Shown: one piece after another, positions 49,798 to 62,200 of the stretch
Numbering within the stretch: position 1 is the first letter of the stretch
Layout of the letters: every line of letters starts with the position of its first letter
Assembly: GCA_026413225.1 (NCBI GenBank)
Contig: CM048552.1
Span: forward strand, 188,824,053-188,888,052
Direction: 5' to 3'
DNA: 64,000 nt
Source: Otis tarda
Taxonomy: Eukaryota; Chordata; Aves; Otidiformes; Otididae
Notes under the pieces: generated by a model
What the model was told of the DNA's origin: nothing
The model's database searches: none
Seen by the model: only the letters and a program-made list of their open reading frames with translations
Translations under genes and position numbers: made by a program

Positions 49798-50085
49798 CTA
49801 TCAAGCAATTTTTTTTTTAAGCACTCTGTTTCCCTAACTTCTAGTAACCTGTAGTCCAAACCACTGAGGGGAGGATGATGTTTTGATGAACTGAGCTGAG
49901 TGTTTTTTTCCAAAACTGCTGGATGGAGTGCAAGTGCCTGAAATTCCAAGGTGGGGATTAAAGCAGCCTCTTTGAAAAGTCACAGGGGAGGTTTCAGCCC
50001 TGAGTTTTCATCTCCCTGAAGCCATTAGGGTTGTAAATATGTAATTTATTACAGGGGCTGACCGAAGAGTGTAAGAACATTGAGC

Positions 50086-53000
50086 TTTTTGCTCAGTATT
50101 TAACAGCACCTCAGTCATCAGAACTTTGGCTTGCTGATCCATGGGTCACACACAAAAAAATCTGCAGTAGAAACCAAATTCCCTATTTTTTATACTGCAG
50201 GCTAAGAGGAAGGAAACAATTACATTGCATTTGGGAATAGGAAAGTTTTTTTTTTCTTTCTAGTAAAAAATTCACATTTAGCAGGAAAGAAATAGCACTT
50301 CGTAAGAGTCTATAAATAGAGAGAACTACACTTTCTAAAACAAATCTTATATTGTGGGAAAGATGTGACTTTTGAGAGTCTTTTAGGATTCCTTCCTACT
50401 GTTCCTTAAAGGCTCTACTGGAGACAAATTCCTGCACAGCTTCATTATATTTATGATGCAATTCCTGGAGGGGAAGTGTCTGAAAGTGGCACAGAATTTC
50501 ACCTCCCCTTTAGTCTAGCTGAAGAGTCGGCTGATCACTCTTCCTGTGTAATTCTCTGCTGGTCTTATGAGGAAATGAAATGCTGCTGGTGTTGTGAAGA
50601 TTTATAAGAAAACTCAGTAATCGCTGTGGAAAATCATGCTGTTCATGCAGCCTTGAGCGTCTGAAGTCTCTTACTCACCAATATTTTATTTTCTCATTCA
50701 ATATTATTCATCATTATTATCTGCCCTTCAAACTTAAGTTTGTTGTTACTCTTTAGCACAACACATTATTTTCTGTGGATTTTAGGTGCTTGCCCCACTG
50801 ACACCACATTATTCCATTTTACTTACTAAATGTAACTCTTCCATTATTATATTTGTAAGTAATCTTGGACAACTATGCCTATTTTTGTGTGTTTGTTATT
50901 TTCCATCTCATGCATGTTTAATGACTGTAACAGCAAAGGTATCTTTTAAATATTTTTAGCAGACACATATCACATTTGGCTTAAATTGGACAGTTGTTTA
51001 TAAATAATTATGGGAATGGCGCCTTAAGAATCATTCTCCTCATAGCAAGTTTATTTGGTTTTGGTTTCATCTTAGAGTAAAAGGAATTTTTTTAAGTTGA
51101 GCCATGTTTGGCAATCTTTGCATAGAGGTGGGTTTCATTGAAATAAGGGAGAGCCAGTGGCAGGTTTGGTCCCCACTGATGCTCTTGGAAAAGATCTGAA
51201 GTGGAACATGGGTTGTTCATGAGTCTGTGTGTATCCGTCCCCATCAATAAGCCAAGGTGTGCCTTCCTAGAAGCAGCTGTGAAGTCCCCACCCAGACAAA
51301 CCAGGCACTGAAAAGGGAACGGAGCTCAAAAGTCTCTCTTGCCTTCTCCTTCAGTCACAATAAAGTTTTATTTTATTATCTTTTCTACTTGAAATAGAAG
51401 TGGCTTTGTTCGCCTTAACCACCTTGGACCACTGGACATGTACATCTCTGACAGGAAGGGAATCTGTGTGCAAATGGGGCACTGGTGAGTAAAAGAAGAA
51501 AATAAAGAAACCTTGGAGAACCATTTAAAATCTCCATGTTTCTCTCTAGCTGCACCTTTGCTTTTTATAATACCTTCCAGTGAGTACAAATGTTTCATTC
51601 TTTCCTGATTTCAATATGATTTTTAAATAATTCCCTGATTTTGAAGTGAAATACCGATTTTCTTTGCAGGTAGCAGTCGCAATGTGTTGAATATCTGGAC
51701 AAGCCACTTTTCAACTCCTGCATTGCATAGAGGCTCTTATTCCATAGAGTTGGTCAGCTGTAAATGGATGTTGCAGGTCTTTATCCGATAGTAGGTCTGA
51801 ACAGGTCTTAATAGTCCTTTCCAGTATGTTTCTTCCTAAAATTTCCTATGCTCATGTGAACTAACATTAGCCTCTGAGTTTTTCTGCTCTTCATCTTAAC
51901 TTCTTCTATTACCTGCTACGATCTGAACCATGAATCTAATATTCATACTAAGGAGCACTTAATTTTTTCCCAAGAGGAATACCCAGGCTGCCCTTAATGA
52001 CCTGAAACACAGGCCGCAGGGAAGACTAGGCTCTCTGCACACTTATACTGCCATGCAAGCACTCTAAACTTATTGCAAGACTACATCCCATCTGCTCCTG
52101 CAGCAGTTAACAGTAAGGAGCTGTTAGGCAGCTCTCTGCCCCCATAATCATGGCTCCTGAGTGCCCAGAACATTTTGTTAGCCCAGAGGGACTAGATGGA
52201 AGTTCCTTGCCCAGCAGCAGGGTGTAACTGCCTGCGGCAGTAAGACACTTTCCTTGTGTACTGTAGAACAAGCAGCATTGGAGGTTTCCTTACAGTGTTT
52301 CCCCAGAGCCTGCCCCGAGGCTGCTGTTACAGCCAGAGATAAATCACAAAATTCATCCCTGACCCCTGGTCAGTTCCGCTCCATAACTGCATTGTAGGCA
52401 CAGTCAGTGAATCCAGTTTTGCTACCAGTGTGGAGTCGCAGCTGTCAGAAACAAGCATTTCACAGCCTGACCCTCTCTTATGGGCACCCACATGCATTGT
52501 CTGCTTGCAGTAAGATGCTATTATTCTCACCATAATTCTGCGATACATTCCAGTTTGCCTTCTGCAAAACAGAGCAACTATTTTTGTTCAAACCCAGTTG
52601 TAACCATTGTGACTCCAAATGAAGTCTTGTTTAAAAGAACAGCAGTCGAGCTGTAGCCACAGATCACCAGTCGTACCTTTTCAAAAAATCAGAGAAAAAG
52701 CTTAAAACATTCAACCTCAGATTGAGTTGTTAATCACAACTACAGGAGATTGTTTTTGAAAGAAGAGGTTTGTTAATATAAACAGCATGAAAGACCAGCA
52801 TGAATGCCTTGTGAACAGCAGCAAACTCAAAGTAATTGAATGCAATATTCAGGATTGATGCAGTTATTTATAGGTTTGAGATCCATTTAAATTCAATGAG
52901 AAATGCAGATTCAGAGAGGCAGAGAATTCCAAAGTTGTCATTTACGACCGAGATTAAATGGAGAAATTGTATGTGCGTGATAAAGCTACATCTGGGCCTA

Positions 53001-55106
53001 ATTTGTGTCAGTATGGATGCACATCAATAATTGTTTGCATGCAGCCAGGAAAATATAAGCTGTTATGGCAGTGCTAAGTATTGCTATTATGAAAATGTAT
53101 GAGGAGCTGGACAATAAACTGAAGTAGAATTCTGAAGAACACAGTGTAAAATTCACCATTTTTTTAAGCTTTAAAACATGTACACGACAGGTTTTTTTTT
53201 CTATTAATTTTATTAATTTAGATGCTTGGCAGCAAGTTGTTAAAGCTTGCTATATAGACCCATAATTCCAATTCAATCTCATCAGCTAGTAATGACCAGG
53301 TCTTACCTCTTCCTTTCTGTTGATGCACATCTCTTTAGGTTAATGCAGAGAGTAAATGCAGAACTTGCTTAATATCCCTAAGAAGGCTGGGAAACATTGT
53401 TTTTGCTAAATGTGTTTTACCTTGAAATTTATTATGCAAACATGCCAAAGACATATTCCTTCTTTAGGAACTGGAATTAGACAGACCAGATCTGTCCTGT
53501 TTTAACAAACACATTCCCCTCCACCCCCTAGTCTCTTTACTTTTTTTTATGGCTAAAACTGCATATCTGAATTAAGCCTACATATCCTATAATTTAGGAA
53601 GGAATCTGGCTTTGTCATCGCTAAATGCAGATTCTGCAAGTGAAGTTGAGGTCTTGCTGCTGCAGAATATTTAAGTATCTGGTTAGCAATGAAATGCCAT
53701 TAATTGCACTGAAGCCAGTATAAGAGGACTTGGGACAAACCAGTAAGTGGGGTTGGATATTCAGTAGAGTGCCTTTAAATTTGCTTCCAATTAAGTCTAT
53801 GATGGTATAGAGAAGTAGCATTTTCTTTAGTCCGTTAGCAGTGAGCTCAATTTTAAGATTGAGAGTTAATTTTAAAAATTCTCCATGATCTCAGTTAAAT
53901 TCTACTCTTTTTGCACTGGAGCAGGAAACAGTATTTTATTGAGGCATGCTCTAGTTGTATGTTGTGTAAGATAAATAAGGATGACCAGGAAGAGATTACA
54001 GTCTAAGACTGTGACCTCAGTACATTACGTGAGAGGACACAGCAGGCTGGCTGTTGATGGGAAGGCTGAAGTCCTTTGGCTTTTCTGTGAAATCTTAGCC
54101 AAAGTAATTGTTGCATTAAAAAATAAAAATCAGGGATTTAGTTTTATAAAGATTCACAGACTTCAAGTAAAAGACTCAACCACAGACTTAATGTTCCTCT
54201 TGAGCCTTTCCAAACATGAGTCCGTTGTGTAATCACACTTGGTGTGATGAAGAGCCATGGACAATTCCCAAAGCTCAGCTGAATTCCAGGCCAATAACAT
54301 CCCCAACTCTACCAGAGTGAAGGCCCAAGGTCCTCAGATATGTCTTATTTAGCAGCTTGGTGCAAGTCCCTATTGACGAAGAGTTTTAGTAAATCTGGTC
54401 TGTATTAACAACAAAGATGTAAATGAGCCCTAAACCAGGTTGTAAACATCTCTATTTCACCTGCTTCTGCTAACGATCCACATCTTTTCCCTATCAAGCT
54501 GGAGAAACATACCTTTAACCAAACCCCTCCAGTTAGCACAAGGATACACAAACTTTTGGGCATGTAGTCAAGGATGGGTCTACATACCTGAGAGCTTATC
54601 TTTCCTTCCTGTTGTGTTAAGCTTTAAAAGATATTGCAGCTCCTGCAAAACCTTGCCTTAGGCAAATATCAGTAAAGCCTCTCTGGAAAGACAGGTAAAA
54701 GCAAGGAAAGGGAAGGGAAGAGATAAGATGAAGTGACAATACTTCACAAGAATGGTTGTAGAGATTAGAGATGTTCAGTTCTTACACATATTCCCAATGC
54801 CCTTGCTTTTGCATAATTTTTTTTTCTGAACATGTTATTGTCTTATTCAAAAGAGGATACACCATACTGTCTAAGTAGAAAGTACAAGTACATTTTTTTC
54901 TGTGTTTTAATTCTCTCTCTCTGGTCTGCTGCACAGCCTGTGTGGCACAGCAGGCAGTGTCCTGCAGAACTCCAACATGCAGGAGTATCTCCCACTTTGT
55001 TCTATCTCCTGATTCTTCTGCACAGCCCTAGGAAATCTCAGTGGCTGTGATATTTAGCACAGTAATGGAGTTCTAATTTCTTAAGTATAATCAGGATTGT
55101 AATTTG
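50086..55106. other. Unique non-coding part of duplication unit, copy 2
   Basis: This is the same content as 43621-48639, with only run-length differences. It contains no gag, pol or env-like frame, which matters because it lies between two identical LTRs. Confidence 0.7.
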
Positions 55107-55111
55107 GGGAA
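55107..55111. repeat. Target-site duplication of LTR-B copy 2, left
   Basis: GGGAA precedes the LTR, as in copy 1. The insertion-site duplication was copied along with the LTR. Confidence 0.88.
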
Positions 55112-56263
55112 TGTCATAGTTCAGCCCCGATCGGGACCAGACTACACAGTCTCTCTCTCACTCCCCTCACCATCCAAGAGAATAGGGAGAGATAATATAA
55201 GAAAAACGGCTCGAGGTTTGAGATAAGGACAGGGAGAAACTCCTTAAAGTTACTGTTATGGGCAAACCAGACTCAACTTGGAGAAAACTATTCATTTATT
55301 ACTACAAACAGCAGGATAATGAGACAGAGAACAAGATAACCTTCCTCCACCCCTCCCTCTTCCCAAGCTTAACATTATCTCTACTACCTTCCCCCCCCGA
55401 GCGGCATAGTGGGGAAGAGGGAATGGGGGTTGCAGTCAGTTCATCATGCGTTGTTTCACGCCACTGCTTCATGGTCGGGGGAAGAACTCCTCACATTCCT
55501 CCCCTGCTCCAGCGTGGGGTCCCACCCATACGCCACAGTCCTTTGTGAAACTGCTCCAGCGTGGGTCATCTCTTCCACGGGGTGCAGTCCCTCCAGAACG
55601 GCTGTCCCAGCAGGCCCTCCATGGGCCACAGCCACCTTCAGGCATCCAGCTCCCCTAGTGTGGAGTCCTCCATGGGCTCCAAGTGGATCTCTGCTCCTCC
55701 GTGGACCTCCATGGGCTGCAGGGGGACAACCTGCTCCACCATGGCCATCACCACAGGCTGCAGGGGAATCTTGGCCAGGAACTGCATCACTCCTCCCCCT
55801 CCTTCTGAACTGACCTTGGCGTCTGCAGCTGTTCCTCTCACAAGAAAAGTTCTTCACAACAGGCTGGCAGACACGTCTCAGAATCTCTTCACATCATCCA
55901 TCTCATCTCCTCTCCACTTCTTGCAGCTGGGCCGGGCCGAGTCGGGCCCAGTCGGATGCCTGGCAAGAGGCCAGAGGGTGAGGCCTGCAAGGCCCATGAG
56001 GCCTGCACCTCCCCCTCTGCGCCTTTGCCCCTGCTCAGCTTCTTCACATCTTGTCTTTTTTTTTTTTGTCTGTTTTCCCCTTCTTAAATACGTTATCGCA
56101 GAGGCGTTATCACGGAACATTCTGCTACCAATTGGCTCGGCCTTAGCCAGCAGCGGGTCCGCCCTAGGCCCGGCCGAGTCCACTGAACAAAGGGGAGTGA
56201 CTTCTAGCAGTTTCCTACAGAAGCTAGTAGCTAGGCCCCCCCTCACTAAACAAAACCACAACA
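55112..56263 (-). mobile_element. Solo LTR-B, copy 2 (passenger of the tandem duplication)
   Basis: This is a 1,152-bp copy of the LTR at 48645-49792, in the same orientation with the same boundaries and the same GGGAA target-site duplications. It differs only in run lengths. Because flanks and TSDs are shared with copy 1, this is not an independent insertion. One-base run changes alter its accidental open frames (for example a 254-codon plus frame and a 180-codon minus frame that copy 1 lacks), which confirms that they are not genes. The TATA-like box lies at 56081-56090 and AATAAA at 55295-55300, both minus strand. Confidence 0.92.
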
Positions 56264-56268
56264 GGGAA
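56264..56268. repeat. Target-site duplication of LTR-B copy 2, right
   Basis: GGGAA follows ACCACAACA, as in copy 1. Confidence 0.88.
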
Positions 56269-58050
56269 CTATCAAGCAATTTTTTTTTTAAGCACTCTGT
56301 TTCCCTAACTTCTAGTAACCTGTAGTCCAAACCACTGAGGGGAGGATGATGTTTTGATGAACTGAGCTGAGTGTTTTTTTCCAAAACTGCTGGATGGAGT
56401 GCAAGTGCCTGAAATTCCAAGGTGGGGATTAAAGCAGCCTCTTTGAAAAGTCACAGGGGAGGTTTCAGCCCTGAGTTTTCATCTCCCTGAAGCCATTAGG
56501 GTTGTAAATATGTAATTTATTACAGGGGCTGACCGAAGAGTGTAAGAACATTGAGCATCTTGAAGATACCTGACAGAGAGCATATAAACAATGCCTGCGC
56601 TCTGGTGCAGTGCACAGCAGAACTGTGTACACTTCCAAAAATAATGAAGAAATCACTTGTTTATTCACTAAGCCTATACCCTATAGAGGCAAAGCTGACA
56701 TGGCTTGTAAACTGCGCAGAGAGTGTCTCCATGGCATCTCTTAAAAGAATACCTCTATAATTTTCTCTTTATAAAACAGTAAATTCTGATGAAATTTAAC
56801 ATCAAAGACTTTTTTCCTACCTAGTTGTAGATTGCACTGGGCCAATCTGTAGAAGTACAGCTGGAGAACAATTATCTGTTAAATAACATTGGAGGCCAAT
56901 GATGTCCAAAGATCCATACTGACTTTCACTGCACATAGAAATATGTCCAGTAAGAGCTGCTTATTCCAGTGATTGCAATTCTTTTTTGCAGTATATATGA
57001 GAAGATATTTGTAAGAAACACTGAATTCCTCGTCATCCTCCACACTCTGGAGTCAAAAGATTTTACAATAATTAAGTAGCACATTTATAGTGTGTGAGTT
57101 GAGCAAACCAAGCAGGCACTCCAAGGAGAAAACAGCATCTCAAACCAATCTTTTACCTATCTGAACATCTTTTCTTCAAAGATGATTGCTAGGTGAAAAT
57201 AAAAAACTTCTGCAGTAGCCTCATAGTAGGCACCCAAAATCAAAATTCCCAATTGTTTTGTAGCCCACAGCCAAATACTGATCTCTTTGAACATGTAGTA
57301 GATAACTAAGCAGAACAGGAACTGGTCCAAAGAATTTTAGAGGACTTTAGAACTTGCCCTAAAAGTATACGAAAGCTACTGGATCTAAGTGAAAACAAAT
57401 GGTAAGACTCTGACATTATGTTAAGAAATGGTTGCGCTAGGGAAGCATTTGCATTTGGGTATGGTTTTTTTTTCTCTCTTTTTAATACTGCAGCGTTCTG
57501 GGAGATTTCAGAGTTCACTGGAGTAATGCTTCTTTTTTTTTCTGTCAGCTGCATTTATAATTCTGTTGTTTCTCTGAGCCAAAATAAGCAGCCAAGCTCA
57601 CTCTTGTTACTATTATTGTAACAACAATACAAAAGTTAGGGCATTTTTCGAAATGAAGCCCATTGGAAATAATCCATTTTTGCAAGCAGAGGAAGATAAG
57701 AACAGAATCAGGCTGGTTGCAACCATATAGTCAATTCACTGTCCTTAGAAAGCCCTCAGAATATACAGCAGTTGTCAATTAACTTCTTTCTTAGTTGTCA
57801 GTCAGTCTTCTTTTAGGTTATGGTTAATAAACAGTGGCCTGAATTAAAAATTTTAACAACCAGAACCTCTGCTACACCCACTATCTCCAGCAAACAGATT
57901 AATGTGGTCCAAAGTCCTTTTGCTGGTATCTTTCTATGTATTGAAGACAATGCTGTGTTCAGCAAAATACATAGTATTTCTTCTTGATTCAGGACACAAT
58001 TTTATGAAAACTGAGTTCAAATTTCCAGCTAAGTAGGTGCCTACAGACAC

Positions 58051-58085
58051 AGATACTAGTTACTAGTATCTAGTATCTAGATACT
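58051..58085. repeat. Two abutting palindromes
   Basis: AGATACTAGT and ACTAGTATCT (58051-58060 and 58062-58071) form a 21-bp palindrome around one T. They are followed at once by the perfect 14-bp palindrome AGTATCTAGATACT (58072-58085). The shared words (AGTATCT, AGATACT) suggest local slippage or template switching. Confidence 0.92.
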
Positions 58086-59160
58086 TACACACATCTTTTG
58101 AATATCTTACCCCAAGGGGTGTTGGTTGTTTGGTTTTTTTTTTCCAGTATGGAAGTTGGTAGCTACTGAAAAAGTCCGTAATGATGTGTTTCTTCCAAAG
58201 TGAAGAAATAGGGAAGAGAGAAGAGGGAAAGAGGCTTGCCATAGCACAGTTAGAAAGAGAGTTGAAATTCAGCTGTTTTGACTTACCCTCTGGAGGAAGT
58301 GTGTCTTACTTCAGTAATCATAAGAGGAATTTAGGGAGATTAGCTCAGGTCTCTGAATCCATTTATGTATTAATTTAAACCCTGAAAAAGCAAAGTGGGA
58401 AGACACAAGCCTAAATCAATGCATCTCTGTATTTTTCACTTAGCCTGGGCAATTCACATCTAATATCATTTATTAGAAAAAACTCACACAAAGACCTTTG
58501 AACAGCATCACCTGCCATATCCTGAGGCAGTGCTCAGCGCTTGTGAGGAAAACTTCTGCGTGTCCTACATCGGTTGAACTGTGGGTAGAATTAGTCATGC
58601 TGGTTGACAGAGTTAATTGAAATTCAGTCTTTTTCTATTTCACTGAATTACTGATTGACTCTGCTTTTACAAGTTTAAATTATTCATAGAAGAATCTATG
58701 AAAAGGAATTTCAGTCTCTTGGTTATTTGTGAAATGTCCGCTGTGACAGTGTGCAGCTTGTGATTAATTACTGGAATAACTTTTGTTACTTCTCTTCTCG
58801 AAATGACCATTGCAAACTTTTCAAGCAGGAGGATAATGCCAAATACACTGCATTTTCAAACATCACCTGGAGCTGGGGGAGGGAAGAAATAGTCAGATTT
58901 TTACTGACAGGATAGCTTACATCTGTATGTACATCAAAGAAATCACTACATTTCTAGTGGAGATGCATGCTTTGAACTTATTGACCAATCTGAGGTGAGA
59001 CCTGTTGAAAATTTAATTCACTCCAGACTGAGAAGCCAGAGGAATGTATAAACAAATATAAAAAGAACGAAGGATGAGTCTCCTTAACACAGCAAGCAGC
59101 ACAAAAAAAATATTCAGCTGTAATTAAGAACCAATTTGAGACTCTGATCAATTCCTAATT

Positions 59161-59182
59161 AAAAAAAAAAAAAAAAAAAAAA
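59161..59182 (+). repeat. Uninterrupted A22 tract
   Basis: There are 22 consecutive A between TTCCTAATT and GAGATCACC. It is the longest A run in the window. A poly(A) tail of a retrocopy is possible, but the upstream sequence contains no recognisable transcript. CR1 elements do not end in poly(A). Confidence 0.95.
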
Positions 59183-59209
59183 GAGATCACCTTCGAGATC
59201 ACCTTCGAG
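59183..59209 (+). repeat. Tandem duplication of a 12-mer after the A tract
   Basis: GAGATCACCTTC occurs twice in direct succession (59183-59194 and 59195-59206), plus a partial GAG. The copies are identical, so the duplication is recent or is a read or assembly slip next to the homopolymer. Confidence 0.95.
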
Positions 59210-62200
59210 TTCAGACAAGTGACAAGTGGGCTGTTAGCACATCCCCTAAATTCAGGCTGCTGCAAAAGCTTACCTTACTCCATGCAGTCTATCTTGTTCA
59301 GTTTAAAAGAATTATTCACATGCTTGAGAAGAATTTCTAGATATGGGAATTGAAGTCAATAAAAAATTATTATCCAACACATATCAGCTTAGTCTTTCTT
59401 AAACATAATAGTGTTTAATAAATCTAGGCTGCTTTATCAGAGGCAACCTGACAGAGAGTAAAAATCTTGGTGCTTATATCCAGCCCTTTAGCTGTGCATA
59501 TACATAAACCAATTTAAACCTTAAGCATCTCTAGCATCCTTTTATTTGAGACATTTGGGTACATGCTTACCTTTCAGTGATACCATTTATACTTAGTGAT
59601 ATGGGTAAATGAGTGTTTATAGCTCCTCTTGCACTGGGGCTACAGATTCTGTATTGTGATATTGTAGGGCATAAAAGACTGAAAAGTATCCAGGACTGAA
59701 CAAGAATTTACAGATATTGTAGCAAGAATAAATTGCCAAATGCTTTTTAGCCTTAGCTGCTTTTCAGCAGATGGCACTGTACGAGCGTTTGAACTGAATT
59801 CCCAAATATGTTTCGTATATTGTATTGTAGATATAAATTAGTCCTTAACATTGACATTTGAAATTTCAAGAGAAATGCCTCTTTTTTTTAATGATTTTTT
59901 GAATCAGTGAAAAAGAGGATATCTCTGGTTTGGGATACTTCATTTTGGATTTCTCCGTATTCATCCAATAACAACACAGTTATTTTAAATTAAAATAAAA
60001 TTTAATCCAGCCTTTTTTCATGTCTCCATTACATTTATATTTTCGAGTAATTTGTCCTGATGCTTAGAAGTATGTTATGCACTTCATGGGAACAGATAAT
60101 GTCAAACTGGAGATTACATTTTCTCTCTTTGTATTTGATCAGTCTTATGTGAAAGCAAGAATAGAATTGAGCCAGTCTGTTTATCGTTCTTTATTAAGCA
60201 TTTCTTGGAAGCCCTTTGCTATACTGTTTAAAGCTTTTATGCTTTGATAAACACAGTGGATATGGACATTTGGATCAATATTTAGCTTTGATCTCAGTCT
60301 TTCAAATATTAATTTAAAGCTGAATACAAGGGCATTTAACTCCATCCTCCAAACACCAACTCAGTGGCCAGTTCAACCATTTCTTATCCCTCCTTCATGC
60401 CAGTGTCTGATCCCTTTGTGATTCATACTTTACATCTCTTCTTCCTTTCTCAACCATCAATTCTGCAATTGCTTTGTCTTAAACTAGGCGCTTCTTCCAC
60501 AAGTCTTCCGTTGTTAATTCTCAGCGCACCTCTCATTTCCACCTCCATTGTCTGTTACTTTGCTGTTTGCTCATTACAAGGCACACAGGAACTACAGCAC
60601 TGGGCACTATCATGGGGTCCTAGCCCACTCTGACACTTCTCAGGTAACCAAAGATGCTAAGTGAAAAGCAGACATGTCAGGGTTAAATGTGAAGTGAAAG
60701 AAGCATCATGCACAATATTACAGTTACAGAATAACTGAGTATGGGTTGTTTGAAAGAAGTGAAAGTTCTGAGAAAGGCTGAGAAAATGCATGGTCTTTCT
60801 GAAACTTTAGCTGATGCAATCGTTACAATTTATTAATATGAAGTAAATCAGTGAATTTTCTGTTCTAGATGACAGGGATTTTTGACAAATCAAAATTTGA
60901 AAACACTTGTTTTCCAGGGGAAAAAAAAATACTTTAAAATATTCAAAGTAATTTTTTTTTCAAACCTCAGAAACACTCTTAATCTTTGAAAGTTCTCTCT
61001 CTCCACATACCATTCTTCTTTCCAGAAAAAAAAAGGAAGAAAAACTTGAAGCAGCTCAGAATTCAATATCAGCATCGTTAGGGTTACAACTATATAGATC
61101 ATATTAGAAACAGCTATTGAGGAAGAGGGCAGGTTGTGGTTACTGCTTTGAGTTAGGTTTTCCTGATACTTTCACTGACTTGTAGGCCATGAAAGTAATA
61201 CTAGATCCAGCTGAGAGAACAGTGGGAACTCTTTACGTAGGAAAGTAGTCAGATAATGAGGAGAAAGAGCGACTCTCAAAGACCTGTGTGCACCTTCAAC
61301 AAGTCCCTTGAGGAATATGGGAATTAGATACTTTCTTTTTATAAAGCATTTACATTTTCATTTAACTGACATACTATCTACATCTCTGATTCAGCACTGC
61401 ACTTGACCTCTTTCTATGTGCTTTTACTGAGATCAATAAAGCAACAAATATTTCCTTGACGTTCCTGAATCGCAGCGATGCTGACTTGCCTTCTGTTCTG
61501 CAAGGATCCCACCACACCTTAGAATTCAGTGCCTGAGTAATGAAGCCTGAGTGAGTCTGATGATGTGTCTGAGACCTAGACATTTCTGGAGAAAGAAGAA
61601 AAACAGCCAAATATCTTCAAAGTCAAGGGAAAAAACATGCAACCAAATGAGTGGATCCTACATCAGGGGCTGGGGGTAGGAGAGCTAATAGAAGACTGTG
61701 TGAAGTGTCAGAAGAGTTATGGCTGGTAACAGTTATATAAACCTAGTTGCCTGGTGGGTAGATGGCATGACAGTGACAGACCAGTTGAATGGAGAGTATG
61801 TGGAAATGCGTAAGAGCTCTTGATATAAATAACCAAAAAATGGGAACGTGATCCTTACAGAGAAGTCATATTTTGAAGTTCAATTACCAACATTTTTCAA
61901 TTTGACTATTTAAAGATGTGTAAAACAGTTATAGTGGCATATTATACCTGATAAATTACTTATAATTTCTTTTGATTTCCATGAGGCATCTATCAAACCT
62001 CATAGGCATCTAAGAAATAGCTGGGAGTTATCTCACTAAGTATGCTTGAATAAGCCTCTTTATAATGCAAAGGAATAAACTACCTTTAAGCTCAGATCTG
62101 TGTGAATTTCATAATTTATCTATGTCATGTCAGGGAAAAGATGCCATACCTCTCCCTGTCAGATAAAATTATTGTTTTTTATTGAAATCTATCCACTTAT

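Larger units (their letters stand above)
43621..50085 (+). repeat. 6.47-kb tandem duplication, copy 1
   Basis: This 6,465-bp segment is repeated head-to-tail directly afterwards. The unit starts TTTTTGCTCAGTATTTAACA and ends GTAAGAACATTGAGC. Compared with copy 2 I found nine differences, all changes in the length of a single-nucleotide run and none a base substitution. The unit contains unique AT-rich DNA (43621-48639), a minus-strand solo LTR with its target-site duplications (48640-49797) and about 290 bp of further flank. The outer breakpoints lie in non-repetitive DNA and share only GC, so recombination between repeats did not create it. It is either a very recent real duplication or a duplicated piece of the assembly. 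Confidence 0.97.
50086..56556 (+). repeat. 6.47-kb tandem duplication, copy 2
   Basis: This is a 6,471-bp near-identical repeat of the preceding segment in the same orientation. The junction reads ATTGAGC then TTTTTGCTCA, with no insertion or spacer. Relative to copy 1 the run-length changes are: T6 to T7 (51087), C to CC (51266), T8 to T9 (53192), T10 to T9 (54817), C6 to C8 (55391), G4 to G5 (55477), A3 to A2 (55597), C4 to C5 (55795) and C6 to C7 (56236). These sum exactly to the six-base length difference. After the unit the sequence continues as ATCTTGAAGATACC, the presumed original right flank. Confidence 0.97.

Noticed and set aside
49798-55111. Possible retroviral interior between two identical LTRs
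   Set aside because: It is the same as the unique flank left of the first LTR and contains no gag, pol or env-like frame.
55561-56420. 254-codon plus frame and 180-codon minus frame, the longest in the window
   Set aside because: They lie in the GC-rich solo LTR. The equivalent frames in copy 1 have different lengths because of one-base run changes, and no domain is recognisable.
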